Shown one piece after another: positions 44,327 to 52,907 of a stretch of DNA of 64,000 nucleotides. The DNA lies in assembly GCA_002418285.1 (NCBI GenBank), contig DIDT01000049.1, positions 1 to 64,000 of the forward strand, read 5' to 3'. Position 1 is the first letter of the stretch, and each line of letters begins with the position of its first letter. A model generated the notes under the pieces. That model was not told the DNA's origin, did no database searches, and saw only the letters and a list, made by a program, of their open reading frames with translations. The stretch comes from Phycisphaerales bacterium UBA5793. GTDB lineage: Bacteria > Planctomycetota > Phycisphaerae > Phycisphaerales > UBA5793. The position numbers and the translations under genes were made by a program.

Positions 44327-45319
44327 ATGGCGCGCATTCTCGTCACCGGAGCCGGCGGATTCATTGGCCACTACCTTGTTACCTTTCTCCGCGAACAGGG
44401 GCACTGGGTGCGCGGCGCCGATCTCAAGTACCCCGAGTTCTCCGAGACCGATGCCGACGACTTCATGATCTGCGATCTGCGCCGCTGGGACGATTGCCTC
44501 CAGGCGACCCGCGGCGTCGATGAGGTCTACGCGCTCGCGGCCGACATGGGCGGCATGGGCTTCATCTCCTGCCACCACGCCGAGATCCTCAGCAACAACC
44601 TGCTCATCAACCTGCACACGATCGAGGCGGCACGGGCCAACGGCGTTTCGCGCTACTTCTACACCTCGTCGGCGTGCGTGTACCCCGAGTATCGCCAGAC
44701 GGAAACCAATGTGATCCCGCTGGCCGAGGAACATGCCTACCCCGCCCAGCCGCAGGACGCCTACGGCTGGGAGAAGCTGACTACGGAGAAGATCTGCGAA
44801 CACTACACGGGAGACTACGGCCTGCCGACGCGCATCGCCCGCTTCCACAACATCTACGGCCCGTTGGGCACGTGGGAAGGTGGACGCGAGAAAGCGCCCG
44901 CTGCGCTGAGCCGCAAGATCGCCCACGCCAAGCTGACCGGTAATCACGAGATCGAACTCTGGGGCGACGGCGAGCAGACGCGATCATTCTGCTACATCGA
45001 TGACTGCGTCGAAGGCATCCACCGCATCATGCAGTCGGATTGCGGCGAGCCGCTCAACCTCGGCTCGGACCGGCTGATTTCGATCAATGATCTGGCGAAC
45101 CTGATCGCCTCCATCGCGGGCATCGACATCCGAATCAAGCACATTGACGGACCGATGGGCGTTCGCGGCCGCAATTCGGATAACTCCAAGCTGCGCGACA
45201 TCCTGAAGTGGGAGCCGACGATCGATCTCGAAGAAGGGCTCGCGAAGACCTACGAGTGGATCGAAGGCGAAGTGGCCAAGGCGCTGAAGCTGCACGGGGC
45301 CCGCACGGCTGCAGCTTGA
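44327..45319 (+). CDS. GDP-mannose 3,5-epimerase-like NAD-dependent epimerase
   Basis: This 330-residue epimerase has the NAD motif GAGGFIG at 8-14, catalytic Tyr146 and Lys150 (QDAYGWEK), and family-specific blocks of GDP-mannose 3,5-epimerase: AADMGGMGFI at 71-80, FYTSSACVYPEY with the active-site cysteine at 117, and HNIYGPLGTWEGGREKAP. The plant enzyme makes GDP-L-galactose and GDP-L-gulose. Here it would supply an unusual GDP-hexose for surface glycan. ATG at 44327 is chosen; the frame extends upstream into spacer. It converges with UDP-glucose dehydrogenase. Confidence 0.87.
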   Translation: MARILVTGAGGFIGHYLVTFLREQGHWVRGADLKYPEFSETDADDFMICDLRRWDDCLQATRGVDEVYALAADMGGMGFISCHHAEILSNNLLINLHTIEAARANGVSRYFYTSSACVYPEYRQTETNVIPLAEEHAYPAQPQDAYGWEKLTTEKICEHYTGDYGLPTRIARFHNIYGPLGTWEGGREKAPAALSRKIAHAKLTGNHEIELWGDGEQTRSFCYIDDCVEGIHRIMQSDCGEPLNLGSDRLISINDLANLIASIAGIDIRIKHIDGPMGVRGRNSDNSKLRDILKWEPTIDLEEGLAKTYEWIEGEVAKALKLHGARTAAA

Positions 45320-45356
45320 TCGACGAGCGGCAAACTCAGATTGGTTCTTGTGCCCG

Positions 45357-45388
45357 TCGCTGGATTCCGGCCTGCGCGGGAATGACGG
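45357..45388. repeat. dRS3-like dispersed palindromic repeat
   Basis: The sequence GATTCCGGCCTGCGCGGGAA plus TGACGG matches the widespread ATTCCC-N8-GGGAAT intergenic palindrome, with one base changed in the left arm. In the two convergent frames it would read as the well-known WIPACAGMT and VIPAQAGIQ peptides, a sign of this repeat. It lies in the short convergent spacer between the epimerase and UDP-glucose dehydrogenase genes and may serve as a two-way terminator. Confidence 0.75.
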
Positions 45389-45391
45389 ACG

Positions 45392-46783
45392 TCAGGCCAC
45401 CTGCAGCGACGTTGCGTTGACGTGAACATCGATATCCACCGTAGCCTCGCGCGGCCCGACGCCGATGGCGATGTAGTCGGCGCTCTCGCGCAGTGCGACA
45501 TCTTCCACACAGCGCCAGCAGTCGATGAGTTTGCGATGGCGGCCAGCGCCGGCGAGCATGGCGTTGGTGATCTGGGTGTACTGCGGCCAGGGTGTCGTAA
45601 TGACCAGCACATCGGCTGCGGCGAGGCATTCTTCGAGCGTCTCCGCAAAGCGGATGTCGTCGGCCATCACGGCTCGCGCGTTTGCCAGCGCTGCCGGGTC
45701 GTGGGCGATGACCGGGACGCCGTCGCCCGCGAGCGCCTGCGTGAGCAGCAGACCCTGCGATTGCTCGATGACCTCGGTGTGCGGCTTGTAGGAGAGGCCC
45801 AGCACGCCGACCGTGTGTTGTGAGTCTGTCAGGTGCGTGCGAACGAGATCGGCCAGCCGGCGCACCTCGGCGCGATTCGTCTGATCGACACTCCTTGCCA
45901 GGTCGGCGCCCGAGGCCGCGAGTTCGGCGGCGCGGGCCAGGGCGACGTTGTCGCGCGGGAAGCACGGCCCGCCGTAGCCGACCGCTCCCTTGAGGTACTT
46001 GCGACCGATGCGACTGTCGCATCCCAGCGCACCCGTTACGACGTCAACATCCGCCCCGGGCAGGTTCTGGCAGATGCCGCCGATCATGTTGGCAAAGGTG
46101 ATCTTAGTGGTGATGTACGAGTTCACGGCGATCTTGGTCAGCTCGGCGTTGACGAAGCTCATTCGCTGCACACTGGGCTCGTTGTGGCAGACGGTGCGGT
46201 AGATGCTCTCGAGCGCTGCACCCGCACACGGGTCGGATTCGCCGATGAGAACCATGTCGGGGTTGAGATAGTCGCGAATCACGCTGCCCAGAGCGATGAA
46301 CTCAGGGCTGTAGCAGAGGCCGAGCGTCTCGCCGACGCGCTGGCCCGAAGTGAGTTCGAGGGCTTCGCGGATCTCGCCGCCAGTGGCGCCGGGCATGACG
46401 GTGGAGCAGATGCTCACGAGGTGGTAGCCGCGCCTGGTGCGCAAGGCCCGGCCAGTGGCGCGAATAGCGGCAAGGACAAATTTGAGGGAGAAGCGACCAT
46501 CCGGATCGCTGGGAGTCGGCACCATGATCAGCGTCGCATCCGCCTGCTCGACGGCCCGGTCGATCTCGGTTGTCGCGGTCAGGCGACCTTCGCTGCGGCT
46601 GATTGTCGCTTCCAGGTCTGTTTCGTTGACGGGCGCGTGGCCCGCGTTGATCGCCTCAACTTTGGCGGGGTCGGTGTCCACACCAACGACCGTATAGCCC
46701 GCGGCGGCGAGGCAGGCGGCGATGGGCGAGCCGAGCTTGCCCAGCCCGATGACGGCAATGCGTTCAATCTTCGATTCGTGCAT
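45392..46783 (-). CDS. ugd: UDP-glucose 6-dehydrogenase family
   Basis: This 463-residue nucleotide-sugar dehydrogenase has the NAD motif GLGKLG at 13-18, the catalytic cysteine at 274 in GYGGPCFPRD, the NAELTKIAVNSYITTKI helix, and the third domain (LGLSYKPHTEVIEQSQG). It would oxidise UDP-glucose, or another UDP-hexose or HexNAc, to the uronate; the group member is not certain. ATG at 46783 follows AGGAACCCTC. It provides UDP-uronate to the glycan locus and possibly to the UDP-xylose synthase. The stop is next to the dispersed repeat. Confidence 0.87.
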   Translation of the reverse strand: MHESKIERIAVIGLGKLGSPIAACLAAAGYTVVGVDTDPAKVEAINAGHAPVNETDLEATISRSEGRLTATTEIDRAVEQADATLIMVPTPSDPDGRFSLKFVLAAIRATGRALRTRRGYHLVSICSTVMPGATGGEIREALELTSGQRVGETLGLCYSPEFIALGSVIRDYLNPDMVLIGESDPCAGAALESIYRTVCHNEPSVQRMSFVNAELTKIAVNSYITTKITFANMIGGICQNLPGADVDVVTGALGCDSRIGRKYLKGAVGYGGPCFPRDNVALARAAELAASGADLARSVDQTNRAEVRRLADLVRTHLTDSQHTVGVLGLSYKPHTEVIEQSQGLLLTQALAGDGVPVIAHDPAALANARAVMADDIRFAETLEECLAAADVLVITTPWPQYTQITNAMLAGAGRHRKLIDCWRCVEDVALRESADYIAIGVGPREATVDIDVHVNATSLQVA

Positions 46784-46892
46784 GAGGGTTCCTTCCCGTT
46801 CCGCGGCTGCGGGCGATCCGTGCGCGCAGCATAGCCGGGTAGTCTCATCGTCCCGATTCACAGGCGGGCTGCAAAAAGCAGCGATGCTGCGG

Positions 46893-47711
46893 TCAACCCA
46901 CGGCACGCCGATAGGACCAGATACCCCCACCCAGCGCGGCATCGAACTGGCGTCTTTCGAGCCCGGTCGGCGTGAGGACGTGCGTGCTGTCCCAGATCGT
47001 CAGTGAAAGCTGTCGGCCGCCCGCGAGTCTGAAGTTCTCGCGCGCTTCGGGGCCGTTGCGGGCGCCCTTGGCTCCGCCGCGCGCGTGGCTGTAGTCGTGG
47101 TTCTGATGCACGGCGGTGACGCAGGCTGTCGCGTCGATGACGGGCACCTGCACCTCGCGGGCGCGATGAATGAGCCAGTTGTCCCACGAGAAGCGGCCGA
47201 TGGCGAATGGCGGGATACGGCCCCAGATATCGCGATGATAAAGAAAGTAGTCGATTCCCGTCGGGCGGTGCAGCACGCCGCGCTCAGCCACGTTCGCGCG
47301 AAGTACAGGTTCCCAGTCGCGCGTGAAGTCAATCGGCTCGGGCTGATCGAAATCCGTCCGCTGCCCGACCATGAGCAGGCGCTTCTTGGCTGTGATCGCT
47401 CGTCGGGCCGCGGCGGCAAAGTCGGACATCAGGACGATATCGGCATTCACGTAACACAGATGCCTGGTGCCAGCCACCTCTGTCGCCTGCGCAAACAGAT
47501 CGTTGAGCAGCGGCGTGCCATGCGCGTTGCGGGCCACATTCGGCTGATGTTCGATTTCAAACTCGCGTGCCACCTCGGCTGTACCTTCATCATCACCGAA
47601 GAGCACGACGCGGACATCCTCCCCCAGAAGCGTCCACGACCGGATCGCGTTGTGCTGGATCACGTCGATGTGATCGCAGAACGGCTTGGGAATGGTGAAG
47701 AGAGTGAGCAT
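46893..47711 (-). CDS. Putative glycosyltransferase (GT-A-like, unassigned)
   Basis: This 272-residue protein has a GT-A-like start (MLTLFTIPKPFCDHIDVIQ; WTLLGEDVRVVLFGDDEG) and a DxD-like centre in CYVNADIVLMSDF. A later GRFSWDNWLIHRA could be the acceptor or metal site. No transmembrane helix is seen. The family resembles uncharacterised proteins of surface-polysaccharide loci. It lies three bases after the stop of the next glycosyltransferase in the same operon, and 109 bp before UDP-glucose dehydrogenase. Confidence 0.65.
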   Translation of the reverse strand: MLTLFTIPKPFCDHIDVIQHNAIRSWTLLGEDVRVVLFGDDEGTAEVAREFEIEHQPNVARNAHGTPLLNDLFAQATEVAGTRHLCYVNADIVLMSDFAAAARRAITAKKRLLMVGQRTDFDQPEPIDFTRDWEPVLRANVAERGVLHRPTGIDYFLYHRDIWGRIPPFAIGRFSWDNWLIHRAREVQVPVIDATACVTAVHQNHDYSHARGGAKGARNGPEARENFRLAGGRQLSLTIWDSTHVLTPTGLERRQFDAALGGGIWSYRRAVG

Positions 47712-47714
47712 GAT

Positions 47715-48809
47715 CTACGCGGCGGACAGTGATTCGTGTTTCATATCCTGAGATGCGACAGAACTTTCTCCTGGCGATGCTTCGGGAAGCGACTCATCGC
47801 GCAAGCCCCAGTCTGCTTCATTGAGTATGAGGGGCTCGCCGGTGCGGCGCATCTCGATGGCCCACTTGTGGAATTCGGCGTGTTTGAGTTGAGGAATACC
47901 CGCCTTTGCAAGCCGTGCATCGAGCGCTGCCTGGCCTTCGGGAGTAAAGCCCGAGCCGGTGCCGTGCTCGATGTGAAACATGCTGATTGGATCGCGCCAG
48001 ACGTGCTCGCGGGCGCCGGCAAAGTGTGCGGCGGTGCAGAGAACCGAATCGAGATGCATCGAGTACATCTGAAGTTCGGCATAGCCGCGCACGTCTTCCC
48101 AGCGCTGGCGGTGCATGAGTGTGAAGTCGCCACAGGCGTTGAGGTGCAAGCGCTTGCGTGTGACCGTCGGAACGAGGCGCCAGTCCTGCAGGGCTTCGAG
48201 GAGCCGCACGCGCCAGGTCGGCTTCCAGTAGATGCGATGAAACTGACCGGTGCGCAGATCGCGCGTGCCATCGCGAGCTTCGAGACGGATGCAGTGCGAC
48301 CGGCACCACGCGAGCCGTTCATCGACGCTCGCATCGACGGGCACGTTCGGATCGACATCCCAGCGATCGAGTCGGTACATGCGATCAGATCGCAACTGCT
48401 GCCGGGCGATGTGGGCAACAAGTTCGTTGGAGAGGAGTATGTCGATGTTGGTGGCGAGAACGAACGAGCCGCGGGCCCGGCGGATGCCGACGTTCTTGCC
48501 GATCATCTGGAAGAGCGGCAGTTGACTCGCGTGATCGAACTGGCGGTGCCGCTGCGGCGGAACCTCGATGATCCGCACGTCCGTGGATGAACCCTGCCAG
48601 CTCCAATCGAGCGCATCAACCAGACGCGGCCGATCAGTCGGCGGATTCCACTCCACGAGGATAAGTTCGCTGGGCAGCCGATAGCGATCGCACTGGGCGA
48701 GCACGCCGTCGACGAAGAGTTGCATGCGCCGCAGCAGGTCGCCGCCGTGGTTGTCGTTGCGCGCTGTGGCGACAATGCTGAGGTAGGGCGCGCGGTGATC
48801 GGCACTCAT
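47715..48809 (-). CDS. Glycosyltransferase family 2-like protein
   Basis: This 364-residue protein has a GT-A opening (YLSIVATARNDNHGGDLLRR), a donor-binding region with QMIGKNVGIRRARGSFVLAT and NIDILLS as the DxD equivalent. A charged region (HLNACGDFTLMHRQRW) follows. Donor and acceptor are unknown. ATG at 48809 overlaps the methyltransferase stop by four bases, so it is coupled within the leftward glycan operon. Confidence 0.72.
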   Translation of the reverse strand: MSADHRAPYLSIVATARNDNHGGDLLRRMQLFVDGVLAQCDRYRLPSELILVEWNPPTDRPRLVDALDWSWQGSSTDVRIIEVPPQRHRQFDHASQLPLFQMIGKNVGIRRARGSFVLATNIDILLSNELVAHIARQQLRSDRMYRLDRWDVDPNVPVDASVDERLAWCRSHCIRLEARDGTRDLRTGQFHRIYWKPTWRVRLLEALQDWRLVPTVTRKRLHLNACGDFTLMHRQRWEDVRGYAELQMYSMHLDSVLCTAAHFAGAREHVWRDPISMFHIEHGTGSGFTPEGQAALDARLAKAGIPQLKHAEFHKWAIEMRRTGEPLILNEADWGLRDESLPEASPGESSVASQDMKHESLSAA

Positions 48810-49645
48810 CGTTCGTACTCCCGATCGTTTCGCACGCCCAGCAGGATCCAGCTCGGCTCGATCCAGAACCAGTCGCCGCAGTGCCGCCTGATGACGGGAG
48901 CGAGTTGGTGGATGGCATCGACGACGCCGCGAATCGATGAGCATGACTGTTGGGCGGTCACATCGGGGCAGTAATCGTGCCACATGATGAGCCCGCCGGT
49001 TCGCACGAGTCGCAGGGCGTTGAGTGTGTCGCTCGTGACGACATCTTCCGTATGTCCGCCATCGATCAGAGCACTGTCAAAGAACCCGTCAGGCAGATTC
49101 GAGCTGTCCCATTGCCGGCTGTCGCAGTAGATCTGGCAGAATCGATGGCCGAGGCCATGTTCATGGACGAGGCGGCCGATCGCGCCGAGCGCATCGGTGC
49201 GGACGACCGTACGGCCGTTGCGCGCTGTGCGAGTGAAGATCGAGTTTCCAGGTGCGAATTCGGCCTCATCCAGCCAGGCGTCATATGCCCAGCGACCCTC
49301 TTCGTTGGTCTCGCCCTCGCGCAGATTGAGGCTCCAGACGGTGGCGTCGCATTCCTGCAGGCAACCGAGTGCGCCGCGACCCTCCCAGGTGCCGAATTCG
49401 AGATGACGGCGTGGGCGAGCGTGGCGATACAGATAGCGCAGGATCGGCAAGTCGTTTGCCTCCATGCGCCACTCGTGCAGCGCACGGCCGCGGCTTGCCG
49501 CAGGAGGAACGTACGCGACGGGCAGACGCAGGCGTTCGTGCAACAGCTCAGCGAAATGCGATGGCGCAAGCGGTCTCGAACGATCGTCGCGACGTGGCAC
49601 TGATTTGAATCTCGCGGTCTTCATCACTCTTACTGCCCGGTTCAC
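48806..49645 (-). CDS. Class I SAM methyltransferase, Methyltransf_24 type
   Basis: This 279-residue methyltransferase has motif I HLEFGTWEGRGALGCL, then FDSALIDGGHTEDVV (metal/SAM-site Asp-Gly-Gly-His typical of the Methyltransf_24 group) and GGLIMWHDYCPD. These enzymes act on small molecules or sugars; here the surroundings suggest O-methylation of a glycan (inference). Both ends overlap neighbouring genes by four bases. Confidence 0.8.
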   Translation of the reverse strand: MNRAVRVMKTARFKSVPRRDDRSRPLAPSHFAELLHERLRLPVAYVPPAASRGRALHEWRMEANDLPILRYLYRHARPRRHLEFGTWEGRGALGCLQECDATVWSLNLREGETNEEGRWAYDAWLDEAEFAPGNSIFTRTARNGRTVVRTDALGAIGRLVHEHGLGHRFCQIYCDSRQWDSSNLPDGFFDSALIDGGHTEDVVTSDTLNALRLVRTGGLIMWHDYCPDVTAQQSCSSIRGVVDAIHQLAPVIRRHCGDWFWIEPSWILLGVRNDREYER

Positions 49646-50439
49646 GCGCGGCGCACGAGGTCGAACCAGTTGAAATCGTCGTTATGGAAATCAAACGCCA
49701 GCACAACGTCGAATTGCGCCGGCGCCAGGGCAGCGCGCAGCTTGTCGAGGTCGTACCACTCAACCCATGGTGTGCCTTCGCCATCGGTCTTGGCGCCCCA
49801 CTGCTCAAAGGGCAGCCGCCCTTCGCGCTCCCAGCGCTGTTGGGGGTAGGCCAGCTCGATCCACCGCCCGTCAATGGGCAGATGCTCGAGCAACGCCCGC
49901 ATTTCCGCACGGACAAACTCAAACGGAGCATTGATGAGTGAACCCTGACACCAGATGACATCAAAGTCGTCCGGCAGGGCGTCCAGCGAATCAAGGTCTT
50001 CCATCAGGAACGGCTGAACATTCGACAGACCGAGCAATCGAGCGAGACGCGCGGTGTTGGCGACATTGGACGGCACGATATCGAGCAGCGTCATCTCCGC
50101 TCCGTGCTGGGCAAAGGTGAGGCCGTCTATGCCCATGCCGGCGCCGACGTCGAGCACGCGCTTGCCGCGAAGGACATCCCTGTAGAGGTCGTGGTACCAG
50201 CCGCGCACCGAGTAGTTGTTGCCCGTCGTGCTGACGAGCACCTGCTGCTCCCAGTAGCGGATGATCTGGGCGTCGGTCATACACGCGAGATCGGCCGTGC
50301 TCACGCGGCCCGCGGCAGCGGCGGGAACGGTTTGCCACTTGTTCCGCAGGGCGTCGAGCGACTGGCGGTCGCGCGGATTCCACAGGTGCGGCGCGACTGG
50401 AATCATGCTGGTTTCAATTGCGGTCGAACCGGTGGACAT
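49642..50439 (-). CDS. Class I SAM methyltransferase
   Basis: This 265-residue methyltransferase has motif I RVLDVGAGMGIDGLTF, an acidic loop MTLLDIVPSN, and motif IV-like region FDVIWCQGSLINAPFE. The C-terminal part (AYPQQRWEREGRLPFEQWG) may bind the substrate. It lies between the radical SAM gene (27 bp) and the other methyltransferase (overlapping), so its job is probably within the glycan pathway. The substrate is unknown. Confidence 0.82.
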   Translation of the reverse strand: MSTGSTAIETSMIPVAPHLWNPRDRQSLDALRNKWQTVPAAAAGRVSTADLACMTDAQIIRYWEQQVLVSTTGNNYSVRGWYHDLYRDVLRGKRVLDVGAGMGIDGLTFAQHGAEMTLLDIVPSNVANTARLARLLGLSNVQPFLMEDLDSLDALPDDFDVIWCQGSLINAPFEFVRAEMRALLEHLPIDGRWIELAYPQQRWEREGRLPFEQWGAKTDGEGTPWVEWYDLDKLRAALAPAQFDVVLAFDFHNDDFNWFDLVRRA

Positions 50440-50466
50440 CTGGATCAGTCTCCATGCTGACGCGCG

Positions 50467-51978
50467 TCAGGCGCTTTGCTTCAATTCGATGGGTGTGGTG
50501 CCGTAGGTGGCGCGGCTGCGGGCCGCTTCAACCAGCGCCTCGGTCGATGGCTCCACTTGAGCCTCGGGCTGGGGCGCTTCGCTCTGCGGCGGGCTGATGC
50601 AGCCCCACGCAGCACGCGACGGCGAGCGGGCGATCTCCACGTACGCCAGCCGCTCCATCTGCTTGAAGAGTTGTCGGAACTTCTCCTCGGGCACATCCGC
50701 ATACACGCGGCAGTTGTTTACCTCGCCGATGCGCCGCCACTCCTCCGGATCTTCGGTGTTGATCACACCTTCGGACCGCAGTTTATCGTAATCCGGGCTG
50801 CCCGGCAGCGGGACGTACCAGTTCACGCCGATGCTCGGCGGCTGGGTACGGCGGAGAAATTCGAACGATGCTTCGATGTCTTCCTCGCGCTCGCCGGGGT
50901 AGCCCAGCAGCATGCTCGCGTGATAGGGGAACTGCAACTTGTTGTGCAGCTCGGCGGCTTCGTAGTTCGCCTCGACGGGGCACTTCTTGACCATGAGATC
51001 GAGCACGCGCTGGCTGCCGGATTCGAAGCCATAGAAGAGATAGCGACATCCGGCGGCCCACATGAGTTTGAGCGAGTCTTCGCTGACCTGGTTTGGACGG
51101 ATGTTGGCGTACCACTCGACCCGATTCTGCGTGCCGCGCTGCAGCATGAGTTCGCACATGGCGCGGATGAGCTTGCGGTTGTTGCCGATCGTCGAGTCGG
51201 TGAAGTACACGGCCGTGTTGCCAAAGGCCTTGTGCATGTACTCCATCTGTTCGACGAGATACTCGGCGGTGTAGAAGCGCACGGCCGAGAGCGCGTTGTA
51301 GGCGCAGAAGGCGCACTTGTACACGCAGCCGCGCCCCATGATCATGTCCAGGCTGCTCGTCTTGCGGATGCTCATGCGCGCGTACGTCGGATGCGCGTAG
51401 AACTTGTAATCGCACAGCGACCAGTCGGGAAACGGCAGATCATCGAGCGGCTTGACCTCATCGCCAACTGACGGCATGAGTGACGTCTTGCCCACCACGC
51501 CGCGCACGGTGATCGGCGCTGCGCCATCGGCAAGCTCAACGATTCCCAGATCCGCTTCGCCCTTGAAGGAGAAGTCAAACCCAAGTTCGCTGATGGTCTT
51601 CTGTGGCTCGGTGGAGGCATGAATGCCGCCGGCAATGAAGATGGGCTTGAGGCCGATCTCCGCACACGCCGCCCGTGCTGCGGCAACGGCTTTCTTCACC
51701 TCGAAGTAATGAATCGAGAAGAATCCGAATCCGATGATGTCGGGCTTGAATTCGTGAATCTGCTGCCGCAGGGTATGAAGACAGCCGTCCACATCGCCCT
51801 TGAGTACGACGAGGTCACGAATCATGTCGACGATGCGGACGTCGTGGCCGTGCTGGCGCAATTGCGTGCCGAGGAGGAGCAGCGAGTATGGACCGTTGCG
51901 CCATTGCCGCGACAGGTCGTGTTCGCGCACGCCTTCGTCGTGGTAGTTCCAGGGTTGGACGAGCATGACTTTGGTCAT
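50467..51978 (-). CDS. B12-binding radical SAM protein
   Basis: This 503-residue enzyme starts with a B12-binding-type domain (LLLGTQLRQHGHDVRIVDMI, IIGFGFFSIHYFEVKKA), followed by a radical SAM domain with the CxxxCxxC cluster at Cys218, Cys222 and Cys225 (GRGCVYKCAFCAYN). The pattern YGFESGSQRVLDLM and HASMLLGYPGEREEDIEASF is typical of the group. A C-terminal tail of about 100 residues looks accessory. Such enzymes methylate unactivated carbons or rearrange sugars. In this glycan operon a sugar or lipid methylation is the best guess. Confidence 0.85.
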   Translation of the reverse strand: MTKVMLVQPWNYHDEGVREHDLSRQWRNGPYSLLLLGTQLRQHGHDVRIVDMIRDLVVLKGDVDGCLHTLRQQIHEFKPDIIGFGFFSIHYFEVKKAVAAARAACAEIGLKPIFIAGGIHASTEPQKTISELGFDFSFKGEADLGIVELADGAAPITVRGVVGKTSLMPSVGDEVKPLDDLPFPDWSLCDYKFYAHPTYARMSIRKTSSLDMIMGRGCVYKCAFCAYNALSAVRFYTAEYLVEQMEYMHKAFGNTAVYFTDSTIGNNRKLIRAMCELMLQRGTQNRVEWYANIRPNQVSEDSLKLMWAAGCRYLFYGFESGSQRVLDLMVKKCPVEANYEAAELHNKLQFPYHASMLLGYPGEREEDIEASFEFLRRTQPPSIGVNWYVPLPGSPDYDKLRSEGVINTEDPEEWRRIGEVNNCRVYADVPEEKFRQLFKQMERLAYVEIARSPSRAAWGCISPPQSEAPQPEAQVEPSTEALVEAARSRATYGTTPIELKQSA

Positions 51979-52003
51979 GGGGTGATGGCGCCTCGTGATT
52001 CAG

Positions 52004-52864
52004 TCAGCCGGCCATTCGAGCGGCGGTAGTTCCATACCAGTGGGACCGCAGGCGTCCGCAGTAGTGCTCCAGAAGGACGACCTGCTGATCGGTCCACGTA
52101 TCGATCGCACCGAGCGTTGGCGGAAGGGAGTGTGGATTGACCTCGCCGCTGCGCTCGCCGCCGGGCGAGATGTTGACGCCACGCGAGAGCGCGTCGGCGG
52201 CCAGTTCGCCCGTGATCCCTTCGAGCCCAAGGAACGCGGCGAGATCGCACAGGGTCTCAGGTGAGAAGTCTTCCATCCGCAGTATTCGCCACAGATGCGG
52301 CGGAAGCGTTTCGACGTTGGCGATCGCCATGCCGTTGACCAGCGACCAGTACCAGAGGCACTTCTCTAGCGGGTTCGCCTCATCCCAGCGGGACGCGATC
52401 GGGTCGGCGGGGTTCGGAAGGATCTGCTCGCAGTGACTCGGGTGCGCGGGATCGAAGAAACCACGAGCCAGAGCACTGCGGACAAAGTCCTCGGGCTTGC
52501 GGATGATGAGCACGAAGCGTGCGCCTTCACCCAATCGCTCGTGCAGTCGAGGGATGGCAAAGTGGCAGTGACCCGACGAGACGCCGAAAATCGTGCCGGC
52601 TGCCCGCTCGCGCTCTACACGGAGCATCAGGGCCTTGCGGATGTCGCGATCGTACTCGCCGGCATCTGCACGCGCGTGATAGGCGATCATGCTCTCGTGG
52701 CGGAAAATCGTCTCGTGCTCGCAGACGCCATTGGTGGCCCGGTCGAAGAGCCGGGCCAGGAGCATCGTGCCGCACCGACCGGTGCCGGTGATGAAAAAGC
52801 AATCGGGATGCGTGACCTGGCTGGCGAGCCGGGTGCGACGGGCTGATCGGGTTTGGGTCATCAT
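52004..52864 (-). CDS. Sulfotransferase
   Basis: This 286-residue protein has the PAPS 5'-phosphosulfate loop CFFITGTGRCGTMLLARLFD and, later, the 3'-phosphate region ARFVLIIRKPEDFVRSALAR. The R-x-x-D-x-x-x-S pattern there is typical. It would transfer sulfate from PAPS to a glycan or small molecule. With glycosyltransferases on both sides, sulfation of the surface polysaccharide is likely. ATG at 52864 with AGGGAG just upstream is preferred over an extension to 52918 that would overlap the previous gene. Confidence 0.82.
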   Translation of the reverse strand: MMTQTRSARRTRLASQVTHPDCFFITGTGRCGTMLLARLFDRATNGVCEHETIFRHESMIAYHARADAGEYDRDIRKALMLRVERERAAGTIFGVSSGHCHFAIPRLHERLGEGARFVLIIRKPEDFVRSALARGFFDPAHPSHCEQILPNPADPIASRWDEANPLEKCLWYWSLVNGMAIANVETLPPHLWRILRMEDFSPETLCDLAAFLGLEGITGELAADALSRGVNISPGGERSGEVNPHSLPPTLGAIDTWTDQQVVLLEHYCGRLRSHWYGTTAARMAG

Positions 52865-52907
52865 GAGGCTCCCTGGGCTCCCTGATGCTTCCTTATCGGC
52901 ACAATCG

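Noticed and set aside
41220..44468. A 1082-codon open frame on the plus strand opposite the M29 peptidase and HldE-like genes
   Set aside because: High GC gives long antisense frames; its protein has no recognisable motif, while both minus-strand genes have full catalytic signatures.
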